Positions 8,745 to 16,886 of a DNA stretch of 64,000 bases are shown here, one piece after another. The DNA comes from an uncultured Sphingomonadaceae bacterium (GTDB lineage: Bacteria > Pseudomonadota > Alphaproteobacteria > Sphingomonadales > Sphingomonadaceae). Within the stretch, counting starts at the first letter, position 1. Each line of letters opens with the position of its first letter. The position numbers and the translations under genes were made by a program. Under the pieces are notes generated by a model, which did no database searches, had not been told where the DNA came from, and was given only the letters and a program-made list of their open reading frames with translations. The stretch is taken from positions 620,001 through 684,000 of the forward strand of contig CANMQE010000002.1 of the NCBI GenBank assembly GCA_947499975.1, written 5' to 3'.

Positions 8745-9340
8745 TCAACCTCGATAGTCTCCCCGGAAGTGCCGGGAAACCCAGAAAACAAGGCATCCGC
8801 CATGCGCGGTGCCGCAGCAGTGTCGGATGCGTAATCGCTATTGATGGTTGCCACCATCTCGGCGCGGCCTTCCCACAGGTTCTGCATGCCGCCTTCGCTC
8901 CTGATGGTGAGGGACATCTCGCGCACGATGCGTTCTGCCTCCCTGCCGCCCAGATTGAAGCCGATGCCGACGCCAACGCCGGATCCATAGGTGCCGGTGG
9001 AGCCACCGACGCCCACGTCCACGGGGCTGCGGCGCTGGCCATCATCCAGCACGTACTGATCGAGTGAGAGCTGCGCGATCTGACCGCCGTTCACCAGCAC
9101 CACGCGGTACCCCAGCTCTTCCAGCTCCATCCGCACCGCGTCACGATAAAGATCGTACTCCAGGCTTTCAGCCGGAATGCCGGGGGCCGGTACGATCTGG
9201 ATCGTACCTTGCGCCAGGAATGCCGTTTCATCGCCGATGAAGCGGGTGACTTCCACCGGCGAGACATAGGCAGGGGTGGTGCATCCGGCGAGCAGGGCGC
9301 CCGCGCCGATGAGGGAAATTGGGATAAAGCGCTTGATCAT
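8741..9340 (-). CDS. DUF4136 lipoprotein
   Basis: A 199-residue lipoprotein: MIKRF, a hydrophobic stretch and the lipobox LLAGC. The body has the DUF4136 pattern (VEVTRF, then [23 protein letters not shown], an inverted-Gly middle region and the closing [14 protein letters not shown]). The start at 9340 is chosen to place the signal peptide at the N terminus; an in-frame ATG lies 45 bases earlier. Function is unknown. A second DUF4136 lipoprotein lies at 43967-44689 with the same FPGxSGET ending. The M14 peptidase gene is coupled downstream. Confidence 0.85.
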   Translation of the reverse strand: MIKRFIPISLIGAGALLAGCTTPAYVSPVEVTRFIGDETAFLAQGTIQIVPAPGIPAESLEYDLYRDAVRMELEELGYRVVLVNGGQIAQLSLDQYVLDDGQRRSPVDVGVGGSTGTYGSGVGVGIGFNLGGREAERIVREMSLTIRSEGGMQNLWEGRAEMVATINSDYASDTAAAPRMADALFSGFPGTSGETIEVE

Positions 9341-9428
9341 AGTGTTATAACTCGGGAACCGGGGGAAAGGTGCCCGAAAGGCCATCGCAGTTAATCGCGG
9401 TTTTACGGCTTTGGGCTATACAGGTGCA

Positions 9429-10436
9429 ATGACCGAGAAATGTCCCGTTCTTGTTACCGGCGGTGCCGGATATATCGGCAGTCATGCCGTGCTGGCCTTG
9501 CGCGATTCGGGCTGGCCCGTGGCTGTCATCGATAATCTCACCACCGGCTTCCGCTTCGCCGTGCCGGATGACGTGCCCTTCTACGAGGGCGATATTGCCG
9601 ATGGTGAATTGCTGGCGCGCATCTTTGCAGAGCGTGGCACGAAGGCGGTGATGCATTTCGCCGGCAGCATCGTGGTGCCTGAAAGCGTCGAGAATCCGCT
9701 CAAGTATTACGAGAACAACACCGTGAAGAGCCGCATGCTGCTGGATGCGCTGGTGAAGGCGGGCGTGCCGCACATGATCTTCTCCTCCACCGCGGCGACA
9801 TATGGCGTGCCCGAAGTCTCCCCGGTCACGGAAGATGCGCCGCGCCAGCCGATCAATCCCTACGGCTGGTCCAAGCTGATGACGGAGCAGATGCTGGCGG
9901 ATACCGCAGCGGCGCACGATCTCAATTATTGCGCCTTGCGATATTTCAACGTGGCAGGCGCTGATCCGCAGGCGCGCAGCGGGCAATCCACCGCGGGCGC
10001 CACGCATCTCATCAAGGTGGCGGTGGAAGCAGCGCTGGGCCAGCGCGAAAGCGTGAGCGTGTTCGGCACCGATTACGAAACGCCCGATGGCACCGGCGTG
10101 CGCGATTACATCCATGTCAGCGATCTTGCCGCAGCACACGTGCTGGCGCTGGAGGCATTGATCCAGCAGCCCGATCGCAATCTGACGATGAACTGCGGCT
10201 ATGGCCGGGGTTTTTCCGTGCTGGAGGTGCTGGACGCGGTGGATCGGGTGACGAACTTGCGGATCAACCGCGAGATGGGGCCGCGCCGGGCGGGCGATCC
10301 CGATTCGCTGATTTCCGATCCTTCGCGTATAAAGGCCACGCTGCCGTGGCGGCCGCGATATGACGATCTGGATACCCTCGTGAGCCACGCACTGGCGTGG
10401 GAGCGCAAGCTGACAGATATTCGCGGTGATGCTTGA
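9429..10436 (+). CDS. galE: UDP-glucose 4-epimerase
   Basis: A 335-residue extended short-chain dehydrogenase. The N-terminal Rossmann motif TGGAGYIGSH binds NAD, Ser/Thr in FSSTAATYG and the YGWSK (YxxxK) pair are catalytic, and LRYFNVAGADP is the GalE substrate loop. It interconverts UDP-glucose and UDP-galactose for surface polysaccharides. The start at 9429 gives the standard short N terminus (MTEKCPVLVTGG) and has AGGTG just upstream. It is followed by a stem-loop terminator. Confidence 0.95.
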   Translation: MTEKCPVLVTGGAGYIGSHAVLALRDSGWPVAVIDNLTTGFRFAVPDDVPFYEGDIADGELLARIFAERGTKAVMHFAGSIVVPESVENPLKYYENNTVKSRMLLDALVKAGVPHMIFSSTAATYGVPEVSPVTEDAPRQPINPYGWSKLMTEQMLADTAAAHDLNYCALRYFNVAGADPQARSGQSTAGATHLIKVAVEAALGQRESVSVFGTDYETPDGTGVRDYIHVSDLAAAHVLALEALIQQPDRNLTMNCGYGRGFSVLEVLDAVDRVTNLRINREMGPRRAGDPDSLISDPSRIKATLPWRPRYDDLDTLVSHALAWERKLTDIRGDA

Positions 10437-10477
10437 CTTTAATGGGGCGCGACCGTATCCGCGCGCCTTGAATTTCC

Positions 10478-10512
10478 GGCATCGGAGACCATCTCCGGTG
10501 CCGCTTGTTTTT
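10478..10512 (+). terminator. terminator after galE
   Basis: GGCATCGGAG pairs with CTCCGGTGCC (one G-T pair) around a five-base loop, with TTTTT six bases beyond. It lies only 15 bases before the rpmJ start, so it separates galE from rpmJ or acts as an rpmJ leader structure. Confidence 0.55.
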
Positions 10513-10526
10513 CGGGAAAAAGAATC

Positions 10527-10652
10527 ATGAAGATCCGCAACAGCCTCAAGTCGCTGAAGAACCGCCATCGCGATTGCCGCGTGATCCGTCGTCGCGGCCG
10601 CACCTACGTGATCAACAAGACCAACCGTCGCTTCAAGGCCCGCCAGGGCTGA
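10527..10652 (+). CDS. rpmJ: 50S ribosomal protein L36
   Basis: A 41-residue basic protein, [20 protein letters not shown] and so on, ending in FKARQG. This is the C-minus-type L36 common in alphaproteobacteria, with only one Cys and an internal [15 protein letters not shown] segment in place of the four-ligand zinc site. It is a small protein of the 50S subunit. It stands alone between two stem-loops, which fits monocistronic transcription. Confidence 0.95.
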   Translation: MKIRNSLKSLKNRHRDCRVIRRRGRTYVINKTNRRFKARQG

Positions 10653-10688
10653 TTCGGCGCCGTGTCGCACCCTTGCGACACAGGTCTC

Positions 10689-10723
10689 ATGCAAAGCCCC
10701 CGCCACCACGGGGGCTTTTTGCA
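10689..10723 (+). terminator. rpmJ terminator overlapping the HAD gene start
   Basis: AGCCCCC and GGGGGCT form the stem, followed by TTTTT, all inside a larger dyad ATGCAAAG...CTTTTTGCAT. It ends at the start codon of the HAD gene, so its 3' arm (GGGGG) is also that gene's only plausible Shine-Dalgarno sequence. Confidence 0.8.
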
Positions 10724-11349
10724 TGTCTGACGTTCAGGCAAATCCGCAGGTGGTCGTGTTCGATATCGGGCGGGTCATCATCCGCTGGAACCTGCGCTAC
10801 CTGTTCGAGAAGCTGATCGACGATCCGGCGGAACTGGACTGGTTCCTCGCCAATGTCGTGACGGAACAATGGCACCACCAGCAGGATGAGGGCCGCCCCC
10901 TTGCCGCGATGGTGCCGGAGCGAATCGCGCAATACCCCGATCACGCGCATCTGATCCGCTCCTATGCGGAGCGTTTTCCCGAAACCTATCCCGAGCATGT
11001 TCCCGGCACGCGCGAGCTGATTGCACGGCTGAAGGCGCGGGACGTGACGCTGTTCGGCCTGTCCAATTTCGGGGCCGATTTCTGGGACGAGTTCATCGCG
11101 AACGAGCCGGCTCTGGATGGCTTTGGAGACATCGTGGTGTCAGGCCATGAGAAGGTCGCCAAGCCGGAGCCCGAGATCTACGCCATTGCTGAGCGGCGCT
11201 TCGGACTGCCGCCGGAGCAGCTGTTCTTCATCGATGACAAGGCCGAGAACATTGCCGCCGCCAAGGCGCGCGGGTGGCATGGCCATGTGTTCAATGGCGC
11301 CGATGCGCTGGAAAAGGACCTGGTGAGGCTGGGTTTCCTGTCGGCATGA
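10723..11349 (+). CDS. HAD-family (subfamily IA) phosphatase
   Basis: A 208-residue haloacid dehalogenase-like hydrolase. Motif I is VFDIGRVI, with the nucleophile Asp. The usual second Asp is Gly, as in the YihX-like branch. Motif II is GLSNF, the motif III Lys is in KVAKPEPEIY, and the acidic motif is FFIDDKAENI. It probably dephosphorylates a small metabolite such as a sugar phosphate; the substrate cannot be read from sequence. Its start codon directly abuts the rpmJ terminator, so its translation may depend on read-through or an internal promoter. Confidence 0.9.
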   Translation: MSDVQANPQVVVFDIGRVIIRWNLRYLFEKLIDDPAELDWFLANVVTEQWHHQQDEGRPLAAMVPERIAQYPDHAHLIRSYAERFPETYPEHVPGTRELIARLKARDVTLFGLSNFGADFWDEFIANEPALDGFGDIVVSGHEKVAKPEPEIYAIAERRFGLPPEQLFFIDDKAENIAAAKARGWHGHVFNGADALEKDLVRLGFLSA

Positions 11350-11380
11350 AAAAAGGCCCCGGCGCCAGGGCGCCGGAGCC
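11349..11380 (-). terminator. terminator of the CC_3452-family gene
   Basis: On the reverse strand GGCTCCGGCGCC pairs with GGCGCCGGGGCC and is followed by six T. It also overlaps the last codon of the HAD gene and could stop transcription from both sides. Confidence 0.82.
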
Positions 11381-11421
11381 TTCCAGTTACCGCCCGGATG
11401 GAGAGAGGGGCGGATTTCAGA

Positions 11422-11733
11422 TCAACCGTTGCACCGCGCCAGCTGCGATTCGGAAAGCGGCGTGCCATTTGCACTGAAGCTGGCGATCGTGCCCACTTCG
11501 CGGCGCAGTTCGCTGCACACGCGCAAGCTGCGATCGCGGCTACGGGGCGCGGTGCAGGTAGAGCCTTCGCAGCGGAACAGCACCCCGCCCGCGATTGCAC
11601 GGTCCGTGCGGGCAGGCTGCGCCAGCTCGGCAGTGAAGAAAGGCGCTGAATCTCGCGTTTGCGCCGAGGCGGGAGCAAGCGCGCCGGAAAGGGCGAGAGT
11701 GGCAGCGATTGCCAGGGTAGGAAGGCAGGACAT
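11422..11733 (-). CDS. CC_3452 family exported protein
   Basis: A 103-residue protein with a signal peptide ending at ASAQ. The mature part follows the CC_3452 pattern: PFFTAELAQPARTDRAIAGG, FRCEGSTCTAPRS, CSELRREVGTIASFSANG and a terminal LARCN. The four conserved Cys suggest two disulfides. The family is widespread in Caulobacter and sphingomonads, and its function is unknown. It is divergent from the HxlR regulator, about 150 bases away. Confidence 0.87.
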   Translation of the reverse strand: MSCLPTLAIAATLALSGALAPASAQTRDSAPFFTAELAQPARTDRAIAGGVLFRCEGSTCTAPRSRDRSLRVCSELRREVGTIASFSANGTPLSESQLARCNG

Positions 11734-11829
11734 GGACGAAACCTTTCGATGGCAATCGGCTGGCGATCAAGACTAGTTGCGAATCGCGACCTATAAAACT
11801 GAGTTTCCTAATGCAACTGGATTCGGTCA

Positions 11830-11853
11830 AATTGTGTTGGCTTTGTCACAATT
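11830..11853. promoter_or_regulatory. inverted repeat, putative operator upstream of the HxlR gene
   Basis: Perfect 7-base arms AATTGTG and CACAATT are separated by 10 bases, so the half-sites lie 17 bases (between one and two helical turns) apart. The repeat sits 33 bases before the HxlR start, where a dimeric winged-helix protein would bind for autoregulation. Confidence 0.5.
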
Positions 11854-11886
11854 CGCTGTAGGCTTTGCGCAGGATAGGGAAAGCAC

Positions 11887-12408
11887 ATGGGAATTAGGGA
11901 ACCACTTAGCGAGATGGCTTGCGGATTGCCGCATGCTCTTGATGTGATGGGAGAACGCTGGTCTTTCCTTATCCTGCGGGCTGCCTTCAACGGCCTCTAT
12001 CATTTCGAGGAATTTTCCCAGGAACTGGGGATCGCCCGCAACATCCTCTCGAACCGCCTGGCGCGCATGGTGGAGAACGGCGTAATGGTGCGCACACCAT
12101 GCGAGACGGACCGGCGCAAAGTGGAATACCGCCTGACGGAAAAGGGCCTGGGACTGCTGCCCGCCATGCTGGCGCTGCGCCAGTGGGGCGAACGCTATAC
12201 CGAGAATTTCAACACGGGGCTGGTGCTGGTGGATTGCCGCGATGGCCTGCCCGTGCAGCCGATTACCATCCGCGCGCATGACGGGCGCGAACTGAGCTGG
12301 CACGAACTGGGCTGGCAAACGCCCGACAAGGTGGGGCAGCCAGTGGATCGCGGGAGCGAGGCACACAGCGCGGACAAAGCGCCTGACAAGATAGAGAATT
12401 TCGGCTGA
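11887..12408 (+). CDS. HxlR-type winged-helix transcriptional regulator
   Basis: A 173-residue protein. Residues about 12-100 form the HxlR/MarR-like winged helix: CGLPHALDVMGERWSFLILR, FEEFSQELGIARNILSNRLARM, and a wing ending RKVEYRLTEKG. The leading Cys is characteristic of HxlR-like proteins, which often sense reactive electrophiles. The C-terminal 70 residues are an extra polar domain of unknown role. A perfect inverted repeat lies upstream. The next gene may begin inside its stop codon. Confidence 0.92.
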   Translation: MGIREPLSEMACGLPHALDVMGERWSFLILRAAFNGLYHFEEFSQELGIARNILSNRLARMVENGVMVRTPCETDRRKVEYRLTEKGLGLLPAMLALRQWGERYTENFNTGLVLVDCRDGLPVQPITIRAHDGRELSWHELGWQTPDKVGQPVDRGSEAHSADKAPDKIENFG

Positions 12409-12446
12409 CGGACCCGCCCAGAACACCCGACGGCCGCTACATTGTT

Positions 12447-12719
12447 GTGCGTGGAAGATTGTGGAGAGCCAGCAATCCCGCGCTGGACGAGGAAGATCGT
12501 CAGCGGCTCGTCAATTCACTGATGGATGCCCGCCGCGCGGTGCGCGATGCCAAGGGGGACGAGGCTGCGCTGGCTAAGGCACGGCAAAGCGTGAACGCGG
12601 CCAAGACTGCCCTGGGCGAGCGCGGACCGGTATGGTGGGAAGACGGTGCGCCGGATTACAATCGTCACATGGCGAAGAACACGCCCTATGCGCAGTGGTG
12701 GGACAAGCAGGAGGGGTAG
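12447..12719 (+). CDS. conserved hypothetical protein
   Basis: A 90-residue protein from GTG 12447 (MRGRLWRASNPALDEEDRQR). It has a helical middle (VNSLMDARRAVRDAKGDEAA, AKARQSVNAAKTALG) and a C terminus rich in Trp and Tyr. The frame is open upstream, and codons 12408-12446 read TDPPRTPDGRYIVV, which looks like genuine protein. The true start is therefore probably CTG 12405, overlapping the regulator's stop as CTGA (see findings). No function is recognised. Confidence 0.75.
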   Translation: MRGRLWRASNPALDEEDRQRLVNSLMDARRAVRDAKGDEAALAKARQSVNAAKTALGERGPVWWEDGAPDYNRHMAKNTPYAQWWDKQEG

Positions 12720-12734
12720 TGGCGCAAGCCTGGG

Positions 12735-13232
12735 CTAGTCGTCCTGCTTGGCAGTGTCGCCCTCATCCACCGCTGCGGTGGAATCCCATCGCGCGGTGAA
12801 AGGGCCGCTGGCGATAAGCAGCAGCAGAACGATCCCGGCCATGATCGCCCCCAGCCACACCTCGCCCATGCCGCAGGCAAGGCCGATCGCACCCGCTGTC
12901 CAGATCGATGCGGCAGAGCCCGCGCCCTGCACGAAATTGCCCTGCCTGAACATCGCCCCTGCGCCGAGGAAGCCGATGCCGGTGATGACCCCTTCGATCA
13001 CGCGGGTGGGATCGATGCGCGATTGCGGATCGGCCGTGGAATGCAGCAATTCGATGGAGGCCATGATCAGCCCGGCGGCGCCCACCGCGATGATGACGAA
13101 GGGGCGGAAATCGATTGGCTTCTTTCGCAGGAAACGCTCAAGCCCGATGAGGAAAGGCAGCGCGGCGGCCGCGCCGAGCCTTACAACAACTTGCATCCAG
13201 GTGAATGTATCGGGGCCGGTGAATTCTTCCAT
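12735..13232 (-). CDS. MgtC/SapB family membrane protein
   Basis: A 165-residue protein with about five transmembrane helices. The MgtC block is present: RLGAAAALPFLIGLERF near the N terminus and the signature GVITGIGFLGAGAMF about residues 84-98, followed by a further Gly/Ala-rich helix. It lacks the C-terminal soluble domain of Salmonella MgtC, so it is the short SapB-like form. The family is linked to growth at low Mg2+ and to ATP synthase regulation; the role here is inferred only from family. Confidence 0.85.
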   Translation of the reverse strand: MEEFTGPDTFTWMQVVVRLGAAAALPFLIGLERFLRKKPIDFRPFVIIAVGAAGLIMASIELLHSTADPQSRIDPTRVIEGVITGIGFLGAGAMFRQGNFVQGAGSAASIWTAGAIGLACGMGEVWLGAIMAGIVLLLLIASGPFTARWDSTAAVDEGDTAKQDD

Positions 13233-13278
13233 GCGCGTTTAACGGGCAGCGACATGGAATGTTTCACTTTTAAGACAG

Positions 13279-13842
13279 TCAGAACCAGCCGGTGTGCTCT
13301 GCAAGGATCCTTACGCCAAGTCCGATCAGCACCACGCCGCCCAAAACCTCGGCCTTCTTGCCCAGCGCAGGCCCGATGCGGGCGGCGAACCAGTAGGCAG
13401 GTACGCATAGTGCGAATGTCACGGCGCCAATCACCAGGCAGGAAGCCAGCACGGGCAGGGCGAACAGATCCAGCGTCAGACCCGCTGCCGCAGCATCGAT
13501 CGAGGTGGCAATGGCGGCGGCACACAACACCACGACGCGAGAACGCCCGGTTGTTTCTGGCGTTGCTTCGTCCTCGTCATCCTCAAGCCCTTCGCGGAGC
13601 ATCCGATATCCGAGAAAGGAAAGCAGCGCGAAGGCGATCCAGTGATCGGCGGCTTCCATCCAGCCGGCAAACAGCGATCCCAGCGCCCAGCCGAGCAGCG
13701 GCATTATACCCTGCGCCGCGCCGAAAGCCGCGCCTGTTTCCAGCGCGCGCCAGGCAGAATGCGGGCCTGCGGCCCCGCGCACCAGCGCCACGGCAAAGGC
13801 ATCCATCGCCAGCGCCAGGGAAAGAATGAGAACCGCGATCAC
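13279..13842 (-). CDS. mntP: manganese efflux pump MntP
   Basis: A 187-residue protein with six predicted helices in two repeats, each carrying an Asp motif: SLALAMDAFAVAL near the N terminus and AIATSIDAAAAGL after the central acidic loop (EDDEDEA). Both Asp are the conserved Mn-site residues. It exports Mn2+. The start is placed at GTG 13842, with AAAGG seven bases upstream, giving the usual MntP length. An upstream ATG at 13896 adds 18 polar residues and is less likely. No yybP-ykoY riboswitch is evident upstream. Confidence 0.9.
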   Translation of the reverse strand: MIAVLILSLALAMDAFAVALVRGAAGPHSAWRALETGAAFGAAQGIMPLLGWALGSLFAGWMEAADHWIAFALLSFLGYRMLREGLEDDEDEATPETTGRSRVVVLCAAAIATSIDAAAAGLTLDLFALPVLASCLVIGAVTFALCVPAYWFAARIGPALGKKAEVLGGVVLIGLGVRILAEHTGWF

Positions 13843-13954
13843 GCACTGGCCTTTGTCAGGTTTGATCGCCCGCGAAAACCTGCAATCCGTCAACACGGAT
13901 GCTGAACACGGTCAGCGGGTGTTGCGCGCGCGGCGGCAGATCACCCGAAGGCGG

Positions 13955-14368
13955 TCAGTTGACAGGTACGCCTGCAAAGTCGGCGGCAACAACGGGCCTC
14001 GTCTCTTCAAACCGGGCGATGAAGACGCTGTCGATTGCATTGCCCTGCTCATCCACCGCGGGACGAAAACGGGCATCCTCGATAAACCCGTCGCACAATT
14101 TCTGGCCGCGAGCAGGCTCATCCTCGGCAACTGGCAGGGCCAGGCAGGAGCGGACGGAACCGGATGCGTCGACCAGGAAGCCGAAGCGCATCTCGGGAAG
14201 CCCATGGAACCGCTGCGTAGCGGGCAACTGGCGCGTGACGGCGCGCTGCAACTGGGCAGAATTCAGCGGTACGGCTTCCTGTGCAGGTTCGGGTAGCGAC
14301 TGCGCCAGGACAGGGCCCGACCACAAGAGGCCGGTGCCGATGGCAATTGTGGCAAGGCATTTAAGCAT
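13955..14368 (-). CDS. secreted protein with TonB C-terminal-like domain
   Basis: A 137-residue protein with a signal peptide (cleavage near VLAQ) and one domain whose pattern (MRFGFLVDASGSVRSCLAL, two Cys, FIEDARFRPAVDEQGNAIDS) resembles the TonB C-terminal fold, without a transmembrane anchor or proline linker. The start at 14368 has AAAGG six bases upstream. Function is unknown. A larger protein at 42982-43860 ends in a similar domain. Confidence 0.75.
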   Translation of the reverse strand: MLKCLATIAIGTGLLWSGPVLAQSLPEPAQEAVPLNSAQLQRAVTRQLPATQRFHGLPEMRFGFLVDASGSVRSCLALPVAEDEPARGQKLCDGFIEDARFRPAVDEQGNAIDSVFIARFEETRPVVAADFAGVPVN

Positions 14369-14444
14369 CTTGGTGCCTTTCAAGGCCTGGGCCGCGAGTA
14401 TTCGGCACCGATGCATCCTTGTCAAATCGACGCGAGAAGCCAGC

Positions 14445-15941
14445 CTAGGCCCGCGGCGCCTGCCTGCGATAGCTGAGAGCTTCGGCCACGTGGATGCGGC
14501 CCACGTCCCGCGCGCCAGCCAGATCGGCGACCGTGCGCGCAACGCGCAGCATCCGTGTGTAGCCGCGCGCGGACAATCGCGGCTTTTCCGCCGCCTGCAT
14601 CAGCAAGGTACGGCCTGCTTCGTCGGGCGTGGCGTATTGCTCCAGCGCATCGCCATCCAGTTCGGCATTGGACCGTATGCCGCGCGCCACCTGCAATTTT
14701 CGTGCTGCAGCCACCCGCGCCGCGACTTCGGCGCTGCCTTCTGCAGGAGGGGGCAGGGCGAGATCGGCGGCGCTCACCGGGTCCACCTCTACATGCAGAT
14801 CGATCCGGTCGAGCATCGGGCCGCTGACCTTGCTCTGGTAATCGACAGCGCAGCGCGGGGCGCGGCTGCAGGCGAGTGCGGGGTCACCCAGATGACCGCA
14901 GCGGCACGGGTTCATCGCTGCGATCAACTGCACGCGCGCGGGAAAGGCGACGTGGGCGTTGGCCCTGGCCACATCAACCTTGCCCGTTTCCAGCGGCTGT
15001 CGCAGCGAATCGAGTACGGCGCGCTGGAATTCGGGCAGTTCGTCCAGGAACAATACGCCAAGGTGCGCCAGGCTTACCTCGCCCGGTCGCACGCGCAGGC
15101 CGCCGCCAGTCAGCGCCGCCATGCTGGCCGAATGGTGCGGCGCGCGGAAGGGGCGCGTGCGGCTGATCCGCCCGCCTTCCAGCAGGCCCGCCACCGACTG
15201 CACCATGCTGACTTCCAGCGCCTCTGCCGGGGAGAGCGGCGGAAGGATGCCCGGCAGGCAACTGGCGAGCAGGCTCTTGCCGGCACCAGGGGGGCCATTC
15301 ATCAGCAGGTTGTGACCACCGGCCGCGGCGATTTCCAGCGCGCGTTTGGCGGTTTCCTGCCCCTTCACCCGCTTGAGATCAGGGCCGTGATTGTCTTCCG
15401 CCACTTCGCCCGGCTGTGGTTCGGGCAGCTCTGTCTTGCCAGAGAGATGCGCCAGCAGGTCCACCAGATTGGGCGCGGCGCACACGCGCACGCCGCTGGC
15501 CCAGCGCGCTTCCGGTCCCTGCGCGGCGGGGCAGACGAGGCCAAGATCGTTCTCGCTGGCGTGCAGGGCTGCCAGCAGTACACCGGGCGATGCGACGATG
15601 CGCCCATCCAGCGCCAGTTCGCCCACGGCCAGCCATTCGCTCAGTTCCTCGGCATCCACCACGCCCATCGCGCCCAGCAGCGCCAGCGCGATGGGAAGAT
15701 CGTAATGCGATCCTTCCTTGGGCAGATCCGCCGGGGACAGGTTGATGGTGATGCGCTTGGGTGGCAGGGAAAGGCCCATCGCGGCAAGGGCGGACTGCAC
15801 GCGCTCGCGGCTTTCCGCCACGGCCTTGTCCGCCAGGCCCACCACGGTGAAGCGCGGCATGCCCGCTGCCAATTGGCACTGCACCTCGACCTTGCGCGCC
15901 TCCAGCCCGAGATAGGCCACCGTCTGAACCAGAGCTACCAA
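14445..15941 (-). CDS. YifB/ComM-type Mg-chelatase-like AAA ATPase
   Basis: A 498-residue protein. An N-terminal Lon-like domain (about 1-165; VEVQCQLAAGMPRFTVVGL, RITINLSPADLPKEGSHYDL) is followed by an AAA+ domain with Walker A GPPGAGKS and Walker B LFLDELPEF, and a C-terminal Mg-chelatase helical domain with the block SARGYTRMLRVARTVADLAG. ComM homologues help branch migration during natural transformation. The start is a TTG with GGGGG six bases upstream. It is a single-gene unit. Confidence 0.93.
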   Translation of the reverse strand: MVALVQTVAYLGLEARKVEVQCQLAAGMPRFTVVGLADKAVAESRERVQSALAAMGLSLPPKRITINLSPADLPKEGSHYDLPIALALLGAMGVVDAEELSEWLAVGELALDGRIVASPGVLLAALHASENDLGLVCPAAQGPEARWASGVRVCAAPNLVDLLAHLSGKTELPEPQPGEVAEDNHGPDLKRVKGQETAKRALEIAAAGGHNLLMNGPPGAGKSLLASCLPGILPPLSPAEALEVSMVQSVAGLLEGGRISRTRPFRAPHHSASMAALTGGGLRVRPGEVSLAHLGVLFLDELPEFQRAVLDSLRQPLETGKVDVARANAHVAFPARVQLIAAMNPCRCGHLGDPALACSRAPRCAVDYQSKVSGPMLDRIDLHVEVDPVSAADLALPPPAEGSAEVAARVAAARKLQVARGIRSNAELDGDALEQYATPDEAGRTLLMQAAEKPRLSARGYTRMLRVARTVADLAGARDVGRIHVAEALSYRRQAPRA

Positions 15942-16076
15942 TTGAAACCCCCATTTTCACAACGTGATAGCGCGTAGTTTGCCGGTGTAAACCTGTGCCG
16001 GACGAGATCGACGTTAACCCGGTCTCAACCTCTTGTGTTGGCAAAGCCGCAGTATCGATCCGCCAGACTGGCAGGC

Positions 16077-16817
16077 ATGAAAAATGCCCTTCTTGCCGCC
16101 ATTGCCCCTCTTGCCGCCATGCTGGCCATGGCTGCGCCCGCCGCCGCGCAAAGCGTGACGGTGACGCAGGAATGGGTGAGCGTGGAAAGCACCGCCTCGC
16201 GCTATGTCACGCCCCTGCAGGCGCAGACGGAGCAGGTGGCGATCGCCGCGTTCGGCCCCTTTCGCGTGCTAAACGAAACCACCGCCGCGCTGGTCGGCAT
16301 CACCGACGGCGCGTCGCCCGACTGGTTCGAAGCGCTGCTGGCGCAATATCCCGATATCAACACGCTGGAATTCGTGGAAGCGCCGGGCACCCATGACGAC
16401 CGCGCCAATCTCGCGCTGGGCCGCACCATCAGGGCGCGCGGCATGTCCACCCGCGCTCGCGATGGCGGATCGGTTCGTTCGGGTGCGGTAGAACTGTTTC
16501 TGGCAGGCACCACCCGCCAGATTGCACCCGGCAGCGAGTTTGCCGTCCACGGCTGGCTTGACGATGCCGGACGCGGCGCGGAAGATTACCCTGCAGATGC
16601 ACCAGAGCATCGCCGCTATCTCGACTATTACATGGAGATGGGCATGAACGAATCGCAGGCGCGCGAATTCTATGCCATGACCAATTCGGTGCCGTTCGAA
16701 GATGCCCTGTGGCTCACCGGCAGCGAGATGCGGGCGTGGGTGGCGGTGCGCGAAGGTGAAGATGCAATCGGCGCGAAGACGCTTGCATATCTTGACTCGG
16801 AGCCTGCCATTCAGTAA
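16077..16817 (+). CDS. periplasmic ClpP/crotonase-fold protein
   Basis: A 246-residue protein with a signal peptide ending AAAQ. The middle (NLALGRTIRARGMSTRARDGG, VRSGAVELFLAGTTRQIAPGSEFAVHGW) follows the layout of periplasmic ClpP-like proteins, where Ser in the SAC-type motif and His in the GVH motif are catalytic. Here Ser (RSGA) and His (AVHG) remain, but the oxyanion glycines are changed (EAPGTHDD for NSPGGxx), so activity is uncertain. The C terminus is helical. A terminator follows before rpmH. Confidence 0.7.
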   Translation: MKNALLAAIAPLAAMLAMAAPAAAQSVTVTQEWVSVESTASRYVTPLQAQTEQVAIAAFGPFRVLNETTAALVGITDGASPDWFEALLAQYPDINTLEFVEAPGTHDDRANLALGRTIRARGMSTRARDGGSVRSGAVELFLAGTTRQIAPGSEFAVHGWLDDAGRGAEDYPADAPEHRRYLDYYMEMGMNESQAREFYAMTNSVPFEDALWLTGSEMRAWVAVREGEDAIGAKTLAYLDSEPAIQ

Positions 16818-16833
16818 CGCGCGCTCCATGTGA

Positions 16834-16861
16834 GGCCGCCTCTCGATTGGCGGCCCTTTTT
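16834..16861 (+). terminator. terminator before rpmH
   Basis: GGCCGCC and GGCGGCC pair around an eight-base loop, followed by CTTTTT. It separates the ClpP-like gene from rpmH, only 26 bases upstream of the rpmH start. Confidence 0.8.
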
Positions 16862-16886
16862 ATTCTGACTTTTGAAGGTTTGTACC

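Noticed and set aside
13843..13970. yybP-ykoY manganese riboswitch upstream of mntP
   Set aside because: Expected from the gene, but the hallmark GGGGAGUAG-type loop is absent on the reverse strand; only a vague CAACACCCG word is present.
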